This document shows, piece after piece, positions 23,196-31,207 of a stretch of 38,581 nucleotides of DNA. A program made the translations under genes and the position numbers. A model generated the notes under the pieces. That model worked only from the letters and a program-made list of their open reading frames with translations, did no database searches and was not told the DNA's origin. The DNA is from Actinomadura chibensis NBRC 106107. GTDB taxonomy: Bacteria > Actinomycetota > Actinomycetes > Streptosporangiales > Streptosporangiaceae. The stretch's first letter is position 1. Each line of letters opens with the position of its first letter. Where the stretch lies: positions 1-38,581 of the forward strand of contig NZ_BCQP01000088.1 of NCBI RefSeq assembly GCF_001552135.1, read 5' to 3'.

Positions 23196-23822
23196 CTAGC
23201 CGCGCCTGCCGGCGCCGCCGGCGAGCCGCAGCGCGTGCTCGACGAGGGACACCAGCACCTCCTTCGCCGACCCCGTCCGGCGCGCGTCGCACAGCAGGAC
23301 GGGGACGTGCGGGTCGATGTCGAGGGCCGTCCGGATCTCCGGCGGCTCGTAGCGGTCGGCGTCGTCGAAGCAGTTGACCGCGACGACGAACGGCGTCCCC
23401 TTCCGCTCGAAGTAGTCGATCGAGGCGAAGCTCGCCATCAGCCGCCGCGTGTCGGCGAGGACGACCGCGCCGAGCGCCCCGCGCGACAGCTCGTTCCACA
23501 TGAACCAGAAGCGCTCCTGGCCCGGCGTCCCGAACAGGTAGACGGCGACGCCGTCCCGCAGGGTGATGCGGCCGAAGTCCATCGCGACGGTCGTGGTGGT
23601 CTTCGCGGCGACGCCGTCGAGGTCGTCCACGGCGGCGCCGACGTCGGTCAGCGCCTCCTCGGTGCGCAGCGGCCGGATCTCGCTGACCGCGCCGACCAGC
23701 GTCGTCTTCCCGACGCCGAACCCGCCGGCGACGAGGATCTTCAGCGCGACGCGCGGGCCGTCCAGCCGCTCGTCGGCGGGGGCCTCGGGGGCCTCCGGGG
23801 AGTTAGAGCGCGCGGAGCTCAT
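23196..23822 (-). CDS. MglA-like small GTPase of a conservon
   Basis: About 208 aa from the ATG at 23822, which overlaps the DUF742 stop by 20 nt; the frame is open further upstream only as shadow. The P-loop is GGFGVGKTTLVG at about residues 33-44. After it come KTTTTVAMDFGRI (switch I Thr), VYLFGTPGQERFWFMWNELS (switch II, DxxG replaced by GTPGQ, as in this family) and VVAVNCFDD in place of NKxD. It is the fourth gene of a conservon (CvnD type): sensor kinase, roadblock, DUF742, GTPase. In Streptomyces these behave as a membrane-associated, G-protein-like signalling complex affecting development and metabolism. Confidence 0.93.
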   Translation of the reverse strand: MSSARSNSPEAPEAPADERLDGPRVALKILVAGGFGVGKTTLVGAVSEIRPLRTEEALTDVGAAVDDLDGVAAKTTTTVAMDFGRITLRDGVAVYLFGTPGQERFWFMWNELSRGALGAVVLADTRRLMASFASIDYFERKGTPFVVAVNCFDDADRYEPPEIRTALDIDPHVPVLLCDARRTGSAKEVLVSLVEHALRLAGGAGRRG

Positions 23823-24273
23823 CGAGCACCCTCCTGAGCAGGTTCTGGTCCAGATGCGGCGGGACGGTGGCGGGCGGCGGCGCACCGGCGTCCGCCCCGG
23901 GGGACGGCGCGGCGGCGGGCGCGGACCACCGCTGGACGTCCAGGAGCCCCGAGTCGAGCAGGTCGCCCGCCAGCACCCGGATCACGCCGAACGGCAGGTC
24001 CAGGTCGGACGCCAGGTCGGCGAGGGCGTACGGGCGGCGGCACAGCGCCAGCATCCGGCGCTGCGGGCGGGCGAGCCGGCCGGGCTCGGCGGGCCGCCGG
24101 CCGGTCGCGACGAGGATCGTCACGATGTCCAGCGGCTCGCCGCTCGGCCGGGTGCGCCCGCGCGTCACCGCGTAGGGCCGGACGATGGGACCGGCGGCCG
24201 CGTCCAGCCACCGCTCCCGGCCGGGCGCCCCGTGGTCCCGCGCGGGGGCGCCGGGCGTGTCGCCGGGGTCCAT
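23803..24273 (-). CDS. DUF742 protein of a conservon
   Basis: 156 aa from the ATG at 24273, six bases after the roadblock gene. Family signs: GPIVRPYAVTRGRTRPSGEP, LARPQRRMLALCRRPYALAD, LASDLDLPFGVIRVLAGDLL, DSGLLDVQ, and a terminal helix LDQNLLRRVLDELRAL. The central part looks like a winged helix. DUF742 proteins (CvnC type) interact with the conservon GTPase and roadblock protein. A linker of about 30 residues rich in Ala/Pro lies before the terminal helix. Confidence 0.92.
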   Translation of the reverse strand: MDPGDTPGAPARDHGAPGRERWLDAAAGPIVRPYAVTRGRTRPSGEPLDIVTILVATGRRPAEPGRLARPQRRMLALCRRPYALADLASDLDLPFGVIRVLAGDLLDSGLLDVQRWSAPAAAPSPGADAGAPPPATVPPHLDQNLLRRVLDELRAL

Positions 24274-24279
24274 CGCGGG

Positions 24280-24702
24280 TCACCCGGCTCCCGGTCCGGG
24301 CCCGCCCCGCCTGAGGCCCGTGGAGAGCTGCCGCCCGACCCGCTTGACCAGCATCGTCATCTCGTAGGCGACAAGGCCCGCGTTCGCGCCGACCTCGCTG
24401 AGCAGGGCCAGGCAGCTGTTCGCCCCGGCCGGGACGACGAAGAACAGGCCGTTCTCCATCTCGATCATCGTCTGCCGGATCTCGCCGGAGGCGAGCTGCG
24501 GGCGCGCCCCGGCGGCGAGGCTGTGGAACCCGGCCGCGAGCGCGGCGAGGTACTCGGCGTCCTCGCGGCCGACGCCGCGCGACATGCCCATCACGAGGCC
24601 GTCCCGGGACAGGACGACCACCTTGCGGATCTGCGGCACCCGGTCGACGAGGTCGTCCAGGAGGAAGTTCAGCTCGGCCGCGACTCCCTGCTGCTGCGTC
24701 AT
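24280..24702 (-). CDS. Roadblock/LC7-domain protein of a conservon
   Basis: About 140 aa from the ATG at 24702, which overlaps the kinase stop in ATGA. The roadblock fold is clear: LNFLLDDLVDRVPQIRKVVV, LSRDGLVMGMSRGVGREDAE, LAALAAGFHSLAAGA, GLFFVVPAGANSCLALLSEV, YEMTMLVKRVGRQLS. CvnB-type roadblock proteins act on the partner GTPase, in analogy to MglB-MglA. The C terminus is a short Gly/Pro tail. Confidence 0.93.
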   Translation of the reverse strand: MTQQQGVAAELNFLLDDLVDRVPQIRKVVVLSRDGLVMGMSRGVGREDAEYLAALAAGFHSLAAGARPQLASGEIRQTMIEMENGLFFVVPAGANSCLALLSEVGANAGLVAYEMTMLVKRVGRQLSTGLRRGGPGPGAG

Positions 24703-27548
24703 GCTCTCTCCTCCGTGTCGTCGGCGGGTCCGCCTGGTCCTTCGTCGTCGTCGCGGCCGCGCAGCCAGCCCGCCTGCAGGGACGCGAACAGGTCGCGGGA
24801 CGCCTCCGCCGAGCGCTCCTCCCACGCGGCGACCGCGTCGCCGGCCGGGGCCGCGGCGGGCGGCGGGTCGGCCGGCGGCGCCCCGAACGGCCCGTCGCCG
24901 GGCGGCAGCGCGTCCCTGAGCTGCGGCGCGAGGTTGCCGCCGCGCACCCGGCGCGGCAGCGGGGCCCGCCCGCCGCCGCCCGCCCGGGCCTGCGTCTCGC
25001 CGAACGACGCGGGCGCCGGCCCGCCGGACGCCGGGAACGGGCGCGTCGCGTCGAACGCGGGCTCCGCGCCCGGCTCGTACGGCTGGTCGTTCCACTGCTC
25101 GAACGGCGGCGGCCCGTACGACGACGACGGTGGGGTCTCGTACGTCGGCGGGGTCTCGTACCGGTCGTACGAGGGCCGTTCCTCGTGCGAGGACGGCGCG
25201 TCGAACCCCACCGTCGCGTCGTACTCCGGCAGTCCCTCGGGGACGGCCGGCGTCTCGGGCGCCGTGTCGCGGACGGCGGTCTCACGGAAAGCGGTGTCGG
25301 GGACGGACGTGTCGTACACGGGCGCGTTCAGCATCGCCGTCGACGCGGACGCGTCCGGCGTGGGCCAGTTCCGCAGCCCGGTCCGCGCGAGCGTGCCGTT
25401 GGTCGGCGCGGCGCCGTTGCCCTGCGCGGCGCCGTTGCCCTGCGCGGCGGGCGCAGCGGCGGCGGGGGCGTCCTCGTCGTCGGGCTGCTCGACGTCCACG
25501 ATCAGGCGGCGCGGGATCAGCACGACCGCGCTGACCCCTCCGTACAGCGACGGCTGCAACGCGACCCTGATACCGTGCCGCCCGGCGAGGCGGCCGACGA
25601 CGAACAGGCCGAGCCGGTCGGTGACGGCGAGGTCGAACTCCGGCGGCCGGGCCAGCCGCAGGTTCAGCGCGTCCAGCTCGGACTGGTCGAGCCCGATGCC
25701 CCTGTCGACGACGTCGACGGCGAACCCGTTCGCGCCCATCTCCCCGCGCACGAGCACCTCGGTCGGCGCGGGCGAGAACACCGTGGCGTTCTCGATCAGC
25801 TCGGCGAGCAGGTGAATGATGTCCGCGACGGCCTCGCCGATCAGCGCGGCGCCGCCGCCCAGCACGACGACCTCCACCCGGGTGTAGTCCTCGACCTCGG
25901 CGACGGCGGCGCGCAGCACGTCCTCGACGTGGACGGGACGGCTCCACCCGCGCCCCGGCGACGTCCCGGACAGGATCACGAGGCCCTCCGCGTGCCGCCG
26001 CATGCGCGTGGTGAGGTGGTCGAGCCGGAACAGGTCCTCCAGCGCCTTCGGGTCGGACGCGCTGCGCTCCATCTCGTCCAGCATCCGGAGCTGGCGGTGC
26101 AGCAGCGACTGGCTGCGCCACGCGACGTTGAGGAACACGCGGCTGATGCCCTGCCGCAGGTACGACTCGCGGACGGCGGTCTCGATCGCGGTGTGCTGCA
26201 CCTTCGTGAACGCGTCCCCGACCCGGGCGACCTCCTTGGTCTTGCCGATGACGAGCGGCGGCGCCTCCGCGCTGACGTCCACCTCCTCGCCGCGCCGCAG
26301 CCGGGCCACGACGTCCGGCAGCCGGTCGTCGGCGAGGTGCAGCGCGGCGCGCTGGAGCCCGCGCAGCTCGCGGGACAGGCTGCGCGCCGCGAGCAGCGAC
26401 AGCACGATCGACGCGACGACCGCGAGCAGCCCGAAGCCGCCCGCGAGGACGAGCCGCATCACGATCCGCTTGCCGATCGGCTCGGCCATCTCGTTGAGCG
26501 CGAGGCTCGCCTGCGTGACCTTCTGCGCCCACGCCTGCGACAGCAGCTGCGTGGTGGCCTGCCAGTCGGCGGCGGCGGCCGGCAGCCGGTCGCCGCGCGC
26601 GTTGACGATCGCGGTCTCGGCGGCCCGGTAGCGGCGGAACCCGTCGGACGCGGCGAGCTGCCGCAGCGGCCCGCTGATCTCGTCGTTCAGGTCGGCGAGC
26701 CCGGCGTCGAACTCGCGCCGCCCCTCCGCCGCCCACTGCACGAACGCGGTGTGCTCGGCCGGGGTCAGCCGCCCGTTCCGCGCCATCGCGGCGGTGACGA
26801 GCGAGTCCTCGCGCAGCATGTACGCGCGGGCGTTGCCGAGGCTGATCAGCGCCTTGCCCTGGGTGAGGATCGCGACGTCGTTCACCGACACGAGGCCGTT
26901 GAACACCGCGATGACCTGGTCCAGGACGGTGCTGTAGGAGTTGATCACGGCGAGCGGCTCGGCGGCGCCCGCGTCCACCTCGGCGCGGAGCTGCGGCACC
27001 CGGTCCAGCGCCCTGATCGCGGCGGCGAGCCGCTGCTTGGTCTCGGGACGGGCCGCGTCCTGCGCCTCCTTCGACAGCGCCGTCCGGCGGAAGGACGCCT
27101 CCGTGGCGCTCACCCGCGACCGCAGCCCGGTGAGCTTCTGCCTGGCGGCGTCGTCGCGGGTGGCGAGCGCGACGACGCTTAAGGACCGCTCCGCCTGGAG
27201 CAGGTTCACCAGGTTGATGCCGGGGAGGCCCACCTTCTCGTACGTCGTCGAGAAGTCGTACTTGTCGAACGCGTCGCCTAGCGTGATGTTCGCGGCGAAC
27301 GCCCACAGGGTGATGAGGGACACCAGCGGGACCAGCAGCAGCGCCGTGATCCGCAGCCGGATCGGACGCCGCCGCCGCGGCCCGCGGCCGGGGTCCGCCG
27401 GGACGTCGGGGCCAGGGGGTGCACTGTTCGGGGCGGCCGCGTGGGCGTCCGCCGGCCGGCCTTCGCCAACCATCAGATCACAACCTTGTGCGGGGGACGG
27501 GCCCGGCTGTTCGGCCCGCTCGTGTCGGTCGTTTCGGTTCGTGGGCAC
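24699..27548 (-). CDS. Conservon sensor histidine kinase (NIT-type sensor)
   Basis: 949 aa from the GTG at 27548; an ATG at 27473 would shorten it by 25 residues and is equally plausible. TM1 is at about residues 66-88 (TALLLVPLVSLITLWAFAAN); a long extracytoplasmic nitrate/nitrite-sensor-like helical domain follows to about residue 370; TM2 is MRLVLAGGFGLLAVVASIVL; then a HAMP-like segment. The cytoplasmic part has WRSQSLLHRQLRMLDEMERS in place of a classical H-box, then HATPase motifs LIENATVFSP (N) and VVDRGIGLDQSELD (G1). The last 270 residues are Pro/Ala/Tyr-rich and disordered. It is the CvnA-type head gene of the conservon. Autokinase activity in this class is unproven. Confidence 0.9.
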   Translation of the reverse strand: MPTNRNDRHERAEQPGPSPAQGCDLMVGEGRPADAHAAAPNSAPPGPDVPADPGRGPRRRRPIRLRITALLLVPLVSLITLWAFAANITLGDAFDKYDFSTTYEKVGLPGINLVNLLQAERSLSVVALATRDDAARQKLTGLRSRVSATEASFRRTALSKEAQDAARPETKQRLAAAIRALDRVPQLRAEVDAGAAEPLAVINSYSTVLDQVIAVFNGLVSVNDVAILTQGKALISLGNARAYMLREDSLVTAAMARNGRLTPAEHTAFVQWAAEGRREFDAGLADLNDEISGPLRQLAASDGFRRYRAAETAIVNARGDRLPAAAADWQATTQLLSQAWAQKVTQASLALNEMAEPIGKRIVMRLVLAGGFGLLAVVASIVLSLLAARSLSRELRGLQRAALHLADDRLPDVVARLRRGEEVDVSAEAPPLVIGKTKEVARVGDAFTKVQHTAIETAVRESYLRQGISRVFLNVAWRSQSLLHRQLRMLDEMERSASDPKALEDLFRLDHLTTRMRRHAEGLVILSGTSPGRGWSRPVHVEDVLRAAVAEVEDYTRVEVVVLGGGAALIGEAVADIIHLLAELIENATVFSPAPTEVLVRGEMGANGFAVDVVDRGIGLDQSELDALNLRLARPPEFDLAVTDRLGLFVVGRLAGRHGIRVALQPSLYGGVSAVVLIPRRLIVDVEQPDDEDAPAAAAPAAQGNGAAQGNGAAPTNGTLARTGLRNWPTPDASASTAMLNAPVYDTSVPDTAFRETAVRDTAPETPAVPEGLPEYDATVGFDAPSSHEERPSYDRYETPPTYETPPSSSYGPPPFEQWNDQPYEPGAEPAFDATRPFPASGGPAPASFGETQARAGGGGRAPLPRRVRGGNLAPQLRDALPPGDGPFGAPPADPPPAAAPAGDAVAAWEERSAEASRDLFASLQAGWLRGRDDDEGPGGPADDTEERA

Positions 27549-27576
27549 GGGTCGTCCAGGACACGGCTCACCGCGT

Positions 27577-27592
27577 CGCCGCCGGAGCGGCG
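27577..27592 (-). terminator. Short hairpin before the conservon
   Basis: CGCCGC (27577-27582) and GCGGCG (27587-27592) form a compact stem with a 4-nt loop, directly beyond the stop of the minus-strand gene ending at 27594. It may partly separate that gene from the conservon kinase 45 nt downstream. Confidence 0.35.
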
Positions 27593-27593
27593 G

Positions 27594-27953
27594 CTAGGGG
27601 TGCGCCTCGTCCAGGGCGGCGCGGGCCACCAGGCCGCGCAGGCGGCCGGTGATCATCTCGACGGCGCGCGCGTGCCCGCGCGCGGCGCCGTCCCGCGTCG
27701 TGTACTGCCCGATGTCGGCGTGCATGGAGGTGTCGGACACGATGGTCTGCCAGAGCAGCGGCCTGCCGTTGGCGGCGCGGCCGAGATCGACCACCGTGAA
27801 CCAGGTCGAGACGACCACCACGACGGCGCCGACGCGGATGACGTCCTGCGCGAGCAGGCGTCCCCGCACGTCCAGCAGCATCTGCTGGGCCTCGGCGGCC
27901 GTGGCCGGTCGCCCGTCCGCGTGGAAGTACTCAACGGGCATGATGCATCCCAT
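27594..27953 (-). CDS. Small actinobacterial/phage-type protein of unknown function
   Basis: About 119 aa from the ATG at 27953; ATGs at 27941 and 27992 are alternatives and none has a good SD. The core, VVVVSTWFTVVDLGRAANGR, then PLLWQTIVSDTSMHADIGQY, then TTRDGAARGHARAVEMI, resembles a family of small proteins in actinobacteria and their phages (pattern: VSTVxLGxD, LFETMV, RYxTxxEAxxGH). That likeness is from memory of the pattern. No function is known. The gene lies between an anti-sigma-like ATPase and the conservon. Confidence 0.6.
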   Translation of the reverse strand: MGCIMPVEYFHADGRPATAAEAQQMLLDVRGRLLAQDVIRVGAVVVVVSTWFTVVDLGRAANGRPLLWQTIVSDTSMHADIGQYTTRDGAARGHARAVEMITGRLRGLVARAALDEAHP

Positions 27954-27970
27954 CGCCGTGACGAGCCCTT

Positions 27971-27990
27971 GTGGGGGGGCGACCCCCCAC
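27971..27990 (-). terminator. G/C hairpin after the ATPase gene
   Basis: GTGGGGGG (27971-27978) pairs with CCCCCCAC (27983-27990) around a 4-nt loop, about 40 nt beyond the stop of the minus-strand ATPase gene (28028). A second C-run and G-run lie close by. Confidence 0.5.
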
Positions 27991-28027
27991 ACCCCCCGGA
28001 ACTACCTTGGGGGCGGCGAAGGACCGC

Positions 28028-28567
28028 TCAGTGCCCGGGACGCTCGTCCCGCGGCCAGGCCCGTATCTCGCACCAGACCGACTTGCCGGACGGGGTGTGG
28101 TCGGTGCCGTGCCGGTCGGCGAGGACCGCCACGAGGAACCAGCCCCGTCCCGTCTCCTCCATCAGGTCGACCTCGCGCTGCCGCGGGACGGCGGCGCTGT
28201 GGTCGTGCACCTCGATGCGGAGCCGGGACCCGGCGCGCAGCAGCCGCAGCCGCAGCGCGGCCCCGGGGATCGGCGCGTGCCGGACGGCGTTCGTGACGAG
28301 TTCGGAGACGAGGACCTCGGCGTCGTCGCCGGTGTGCCCGATGCCGGAGTTCGCCGCGACGGACCGGCCGAACCGCCGCGCCCGCGGGACGGACTCCCGC
28401 TCGGCGGGCAGCGTCAGCTCGCCCAGCAGGACCGCGGGCTCATCCATGGCGCGCAGGCCGTTCGGCCGGGACGCGCCGTCGGCCTGGCCCGCTCCGCTCG
28501 GCTCGGTCGCCTCGTGGGGTGGGGGAAGGGTGCTAGGGAGTTCGATGGTGTGGTGTTCGCCCGACAT
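28028..28567 (-). CDS. ATP-binding protein, anti-sigma-factor (HATPase_c_2) type
   Basis: About 179 aa from the ATG at 28567 with GGAGG eight bases upstream; this fixes the start against a longer open frame. After a disordered N-terminal 60 residues it has the GHKL fold: ERESVPRARRFGRSVAANSG, the N-box VLVSELVTNAVRHAP, LRIEVHDHSAAVPRQRE, and GRGWFLVAVLADRHGTDHTP followed by GKSVWCEI. It is a second RsbW-like regulator in the window, of the short actinobacterial type that often has no dedicated sigma partner nearby. It lies downstream of a PadR gene on the same strand. Confidence 0.88.
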   Translation of the reverse strand: MSGEHHTIELPSTLPPPHEATEPSGAGQADGASRPNGLRAMDEPAVLLGELTLPAERESVPRARRFGRSVAANSGIGHTGDDAEVLVSELVTNAVRHAPIPGAALRLRLLRAGSRLRIEVHDHSAAVPRQREVDLMEETGRGWFLVAVLADRHGTDHTPSGKSVWCEIRAWPRDERPGH

Positions 28568-28584
28568 GGTGAACGCCTCCTTGA

Positions 28585-28749
28585 CTAAGGCGTGTCGGCC
28601 CGGTCCGGAGCCGCGGGGGCGCGGCGCCGGGACGGGCGCGGGGGGTTGGCGCCGTGGCCGCCGCAGTCCGGGCATGCGGCGGCACGGTGCCGGGCGAGGA
28701 CGGGCGGCCCGCCATGACGGCTCTCATGACGGCTCCCCCTCCTCCGCAC
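28585..28749 (-). CDS. Possible 54-aa Cys-motif ORF between PadR and ATPase genes
   Basis: A GTG at 28749, inside the PadR 3' end, opens a frame containing LARHRAAACPDCGGHGANPP and ending at a TAG (28585-28587), four bases before the GGAGG of the ATPase gene. The CPDCGGHG motif looks like a small zinc knuckle. The rest is Arg/Pro-rich. A rival frame in the same place (28533-28727) begins with ATGA on the PadR stop. I cannot decide; either may be noise. Confidence 0.25.
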   Translation of the reverse strand: MRRRGSRHESRHGGPPVLARHRAAACPDCGGHGANPPRPSRRRAPAAPDRADTP

Positions 28750-29305
28750 GGGTGCCCGTCCGGCTGCGCAGCAGCCGGGCGGTGCTGGTGAACCACTCGT
28801 AGTTCTCCTGCTCGAAGCGCAGGCCCCGCAGGCAGGTCAGGTACGGCCCGACCGGGGTGCCGACGCGCAGGAAGGTCTCTTCGTCGAGGTCGCCGCGCAG
28901 GTGCTTCAGGGTGCGCTCGAAGACCTCGATCTTGGCGGCGGACGCCACCGCCCGGTCTTCGAGCTGCGCGATGACGGCGGGCGCGGAGATGTGGTCGACC
29001 GCCTGGACCATCACGAGCAGGTTCTCGCGGATGATCCCCGGCTTGGCCGGGGCGGTCGCGAACCGCTCCAGCTCCTCGACGCCGGCCTTCGTGACGGTGT
29101 ACACGCGCTTGTTGGGACGGTCGTGCTGGATGACCTGCCGACCGCTGATCAGTCCTTCGGTCTCCAACCTCGACAGCTCCGAGTAGAGCTGCTGCGGTAC
29201 GGCGTGCCAGAAGTTGGAGACCGACAAATCAAAGATCTTGGCCAGCTGGTAGCCGCTGTACTCGCCATCGAGCAGCGCCGCCAGCACCGCGTGACGTAGC
29301 GCCAT
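28724..29305 (-). CDS. PadR-family transcriptional regulator
   Basis: About 193 aa from the ATG at 29305, with AGAAGG three bases upstream; an upstream in-frame start is less likely. The N-terminal winged helix is typical: ALRHAVLAALLDGEYSGYQL, FDLSVSNFWHAVPQQLYSEL, LETEGLISGR, RVYTVTKAGVEELERFA. The C-terminal dimerisation domain (Vir_act_alpha_C type) follows: LRGDLDEETFLRVGTPVGPY, LRGLRFEQENYEWF. PadR proteins repress by binding palindromes near their own promoter; one lies at 29364-29385. The fatty-acyl-AMP ligase gene ends 127 nt upstream on the same strand. Confidence 0.92.
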   Translation of the reverse strand: MALRHAVLAALLDGEYSGYQLAKIFDLSVSNFWHAVPQQLYSELSRLETEGLISGRQVIQHDRPNKRVYTVTKAGVEELERFATAPAKPGIIRENLLVMVQAVDHISAPAVIAQLEDRAVASAAKIEVFERTLKHLRGDLDEETFLRVGTPVGPYLTCLRGLRFEQENYEWFTSTARLLRSRTGTRAEEGEPS

Positions 29306-29363
29306 CGGCCTTCTCTCCCCGCCTTGACTCAGGGTGAGGCCGACGTTAGCAGACAACGACATG

Positions 29364-29385
29364 ATTAGTCATGCTTTTGACTAGT
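29364..29385. promoter_or_regulatory. Candidate PadR operator
   Basis: TAGTCA (29366-29371) and TGACTA (29378-29383) form an inverted repeat with a 6-nt spacer, extended by an outer A-T pair. It sits about 60 nt upstream of the PadR start, in a patch clearly richer in A+T than its surroundings. Confidence 0.5.
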
Positions 29386-29431
29386 ATTGGTAAGGGCGGA
29401 TTTTCGGGTTCACCGGATGTTCACCTCTGGG

Positions 29432-31201
29432 TCAGGCGGGCGTCGCCCGGCCGGGGGCGAGCGCCGGGAACAGCTCCGCGACCGCGGGCTCGACGTCGCC
29501 CGCCAGGGCGGCGGCGTCCCCGCCGAGGAACGCCTCCCGGGTGAGGCCGCGCTGCGTCTTGCCGCTGGTCGTCCGCCGGACCGTGCCGCGCCCGGCGAGG
29601 ACGACGCTCAGCGCGGGCAGGCCGAACGCGCGGGCGACCCTCGCCTTGACGAGCGAGGCCAGCTCGTCCAGGGGCGTCCCGGCGGCGGCCCTGGTGCTGA
29701 TCTCCTGGACGACCACGACGTGCTCCGCGTCGCCGGCGTCGACGGTGAACGCGGCGGCGGCGAGGGCGGCGGGGTGCGCCTCCCGGGCGGCCTCCTCGAC
29801 GTCGTGGGCGTGGATGTTGCGGCCGTTGACGATGATGAGGTCCTTGATCCGCCCGGTGACGTACAGCTCGCCGTCGAAGCGGAAGCCGAGGTCGCCCGTC
29901 CGCAGGTAGGGGCCGTCGCCGCCGGACGTGCGGGCGCCGAACGCCGCGCCGGTCGCCGCCGGGTTCGCCCAGTACCCGGCCGCGACGCTGCCGCCGCGCA
30001 CCCAGATCTCGCCGACCAGGCCGTCCGGGAGGCGGGCGCGGGTCTCGGGGTCGACGACGCTCACGTCCAGGGTGACGGGACGTCCGCAGCTCACCAGCCT
30101 GCGGGCCGCCCCGTCGGCGGCGGGGACGGCGCGGCCGAGGGCGAGCGCGCCCGCGTCGAACCCGCGCACGAGCGGCCCGCCGCCGAGCGGCGCGGCGGTG
30201 ATCAGCAGCGTCGTCTCGGCCATCCCGTAGCAGGGCATCCACATGGCCGGACGGAACCCCGCCGGGGCGAACCGCTCGGCCATCCGCTCCAGCGTCGCGG
30301 CCCGGACCGGCTCCGCGCCGTTCTTCACCACGCGCAGCGACGACAGGTCGAGGCCGTCCAGCTGCGCGTCGGTGACGCGGCGCACCGCCAGCTCGTAGCC
30401 GAAGTTCGGGGCGACGGTGATCGTGCCCCGGTAGCGGCTGATCAGCTCAAGCCACAGCACGGGACGCTTGATGAACGTGATCGGCGACGTGAACACGTAC
30501 CGGCAGCCGAGATACAGCGGCTGGAGGAACTGACCGACCAGCCCCATGTCGTGGTAGTGCGGCACCCAGCCGACGCCCACCGTGTCGGACGTCCCCTCGA
30601 TCCTCCGCTTGATCTCCTCGCCGTTGCTGAGCAGGTTGCCGTGGGTGACCATCACGCCCTTCGGCTCGCTGGTCGACCCGGACGTGTACTGGAGGAAGGC
30701 GAGCGTGCCCCGGTCGAACTCCGGCGGCTCCCAGTCGCCGGGGTCGCCGACCGTCGTGCTCTCGGTGTCGAGGCAGTGGACGCGCCCCTTGAGTCCGGCG
30801 TCCGCGAGCCACGCGGCGATGCCGTCGCGGTGTGCGGCGTCGGTGAGGATCAGCGAGACGCCCGCGTCGTCGATGATGCGGCGGGTGCGGTCGAAGCGTC
30901 CGGCGTCCAGGGCGGGTAAGGGCGCGGGAACGGCGACGACCCGCGCGTACAGGCACCCGAGGAACGCCTTGAGGAACTCCAGCCCCTCCGGGTAGAGGAG
31001 GAGGACGGCCCCGTCCCGCAGGCCGCGCGACTCCAGGCGGCAGGCGAGCGCGCGGGCCATCCGGTCGAGTTCGGCGAACCCGAGGACGTTCTCCTTGTAC
31101 TTGCGTCCCCGTTCCTCGCTGATGAAGACGAACGACCGGTCGTCACCGTGTTCCCGGATGTTCTCCCGGACGAGTGACACGAAGTCCTGATGCGCGCGCA
31201 T
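29432..31201 (-). CDS. Fatty-acyl-AMP ligase (FAAL)
   Basis: 589 aa from the ATG at 31201, six bases after the acyl-CoA dehydrogenase stop. Adenylate-forming motifs: LQYTSGSTSEPKGVMVTHGN (A3), WVPHYHDMGLVGQFLQPLYL and GAEPVRAATLERM (FAAL-typical), CYGMAETTLLIT (A5), GEIWVRGGSVAAGYW, YLRTGDLGFRFDGELYVTGR (A7/A8), and a C-terminal RTTSGKTQRG (A10 Lys). FAALs activate a fatty acid as acyl-AMP and pass it to an acyl carrier protein without CoA, and so start lipopeptide, polyketide or lipid pathways. The carrier protein here is at 35097. It is the last gene of the six-gene operon. Confidence 0.93.
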   Translation of the reverse strand: MRAHQDFVSLVRENIREHGDDRSFVFISEERGRKYKENVLGFAELDRMARALACRLESRGLRDGAVLLLYPEGLEFLKAFLGCLYARVVAVPAPLPALDAGRFDRTRRIIDDAGVSLILTDAAHRDGIAAWLADAGLKGRVHCLDTESTTVGDPGDWEPPEFDRGTLAFLQYTSGSTSEPKGVMVTHGNLLSNGEEIKRRIEGTSDTVGVGWVPHYHDMGLVGQFLQPLYLGCRYVFTSPITFIKRPVLWLELISRYRGTITVAPNFGYELAVRRVTDAQLDGLDLSSLRVVKNGAEPVRAATLERMAERFAPAGFRPAMWMPCYGMAETTLLITAAPLGGGPLVRGFDAGALALGRAVPAADGAARRLVSCGRPVTLDVSVVDPETRARLPDGLVGEIWVRGGSVAAGYWANPAATGAAFGARTSGGDGPYLRTGDLGFRFDGELYVTGRIKDLIIVNGRNIHAHDVEEAAREAHPAALAAAAFTVDAGDAEHVVVVQEISTRAAAGTPLDELASLVKARVARAFGLPALSVVLAGRGTVRRTTSGKTQRGLTREAFLGGDAAALAGDVEPAVAELFPALAPGRATPA

Positions 31202-31207
31202 CGGTCA

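Noticed and set aside
23183..23196. Perfect 14-bp palindrome between the HxlR and GTPase genes as a terminator or operator
   Set aside because: GCCGCCCGGGCGGC leaves no loop unless inner pairs open, overlaps the GTPase stop, and is likely by chance in such GC-rich DNA.
23563..27182. Long plus-strand open frames across the conservon
   Set aside because: They are antisense to four well-supported genes and consist of low-complexity Ser/Pro/Arg stretches.
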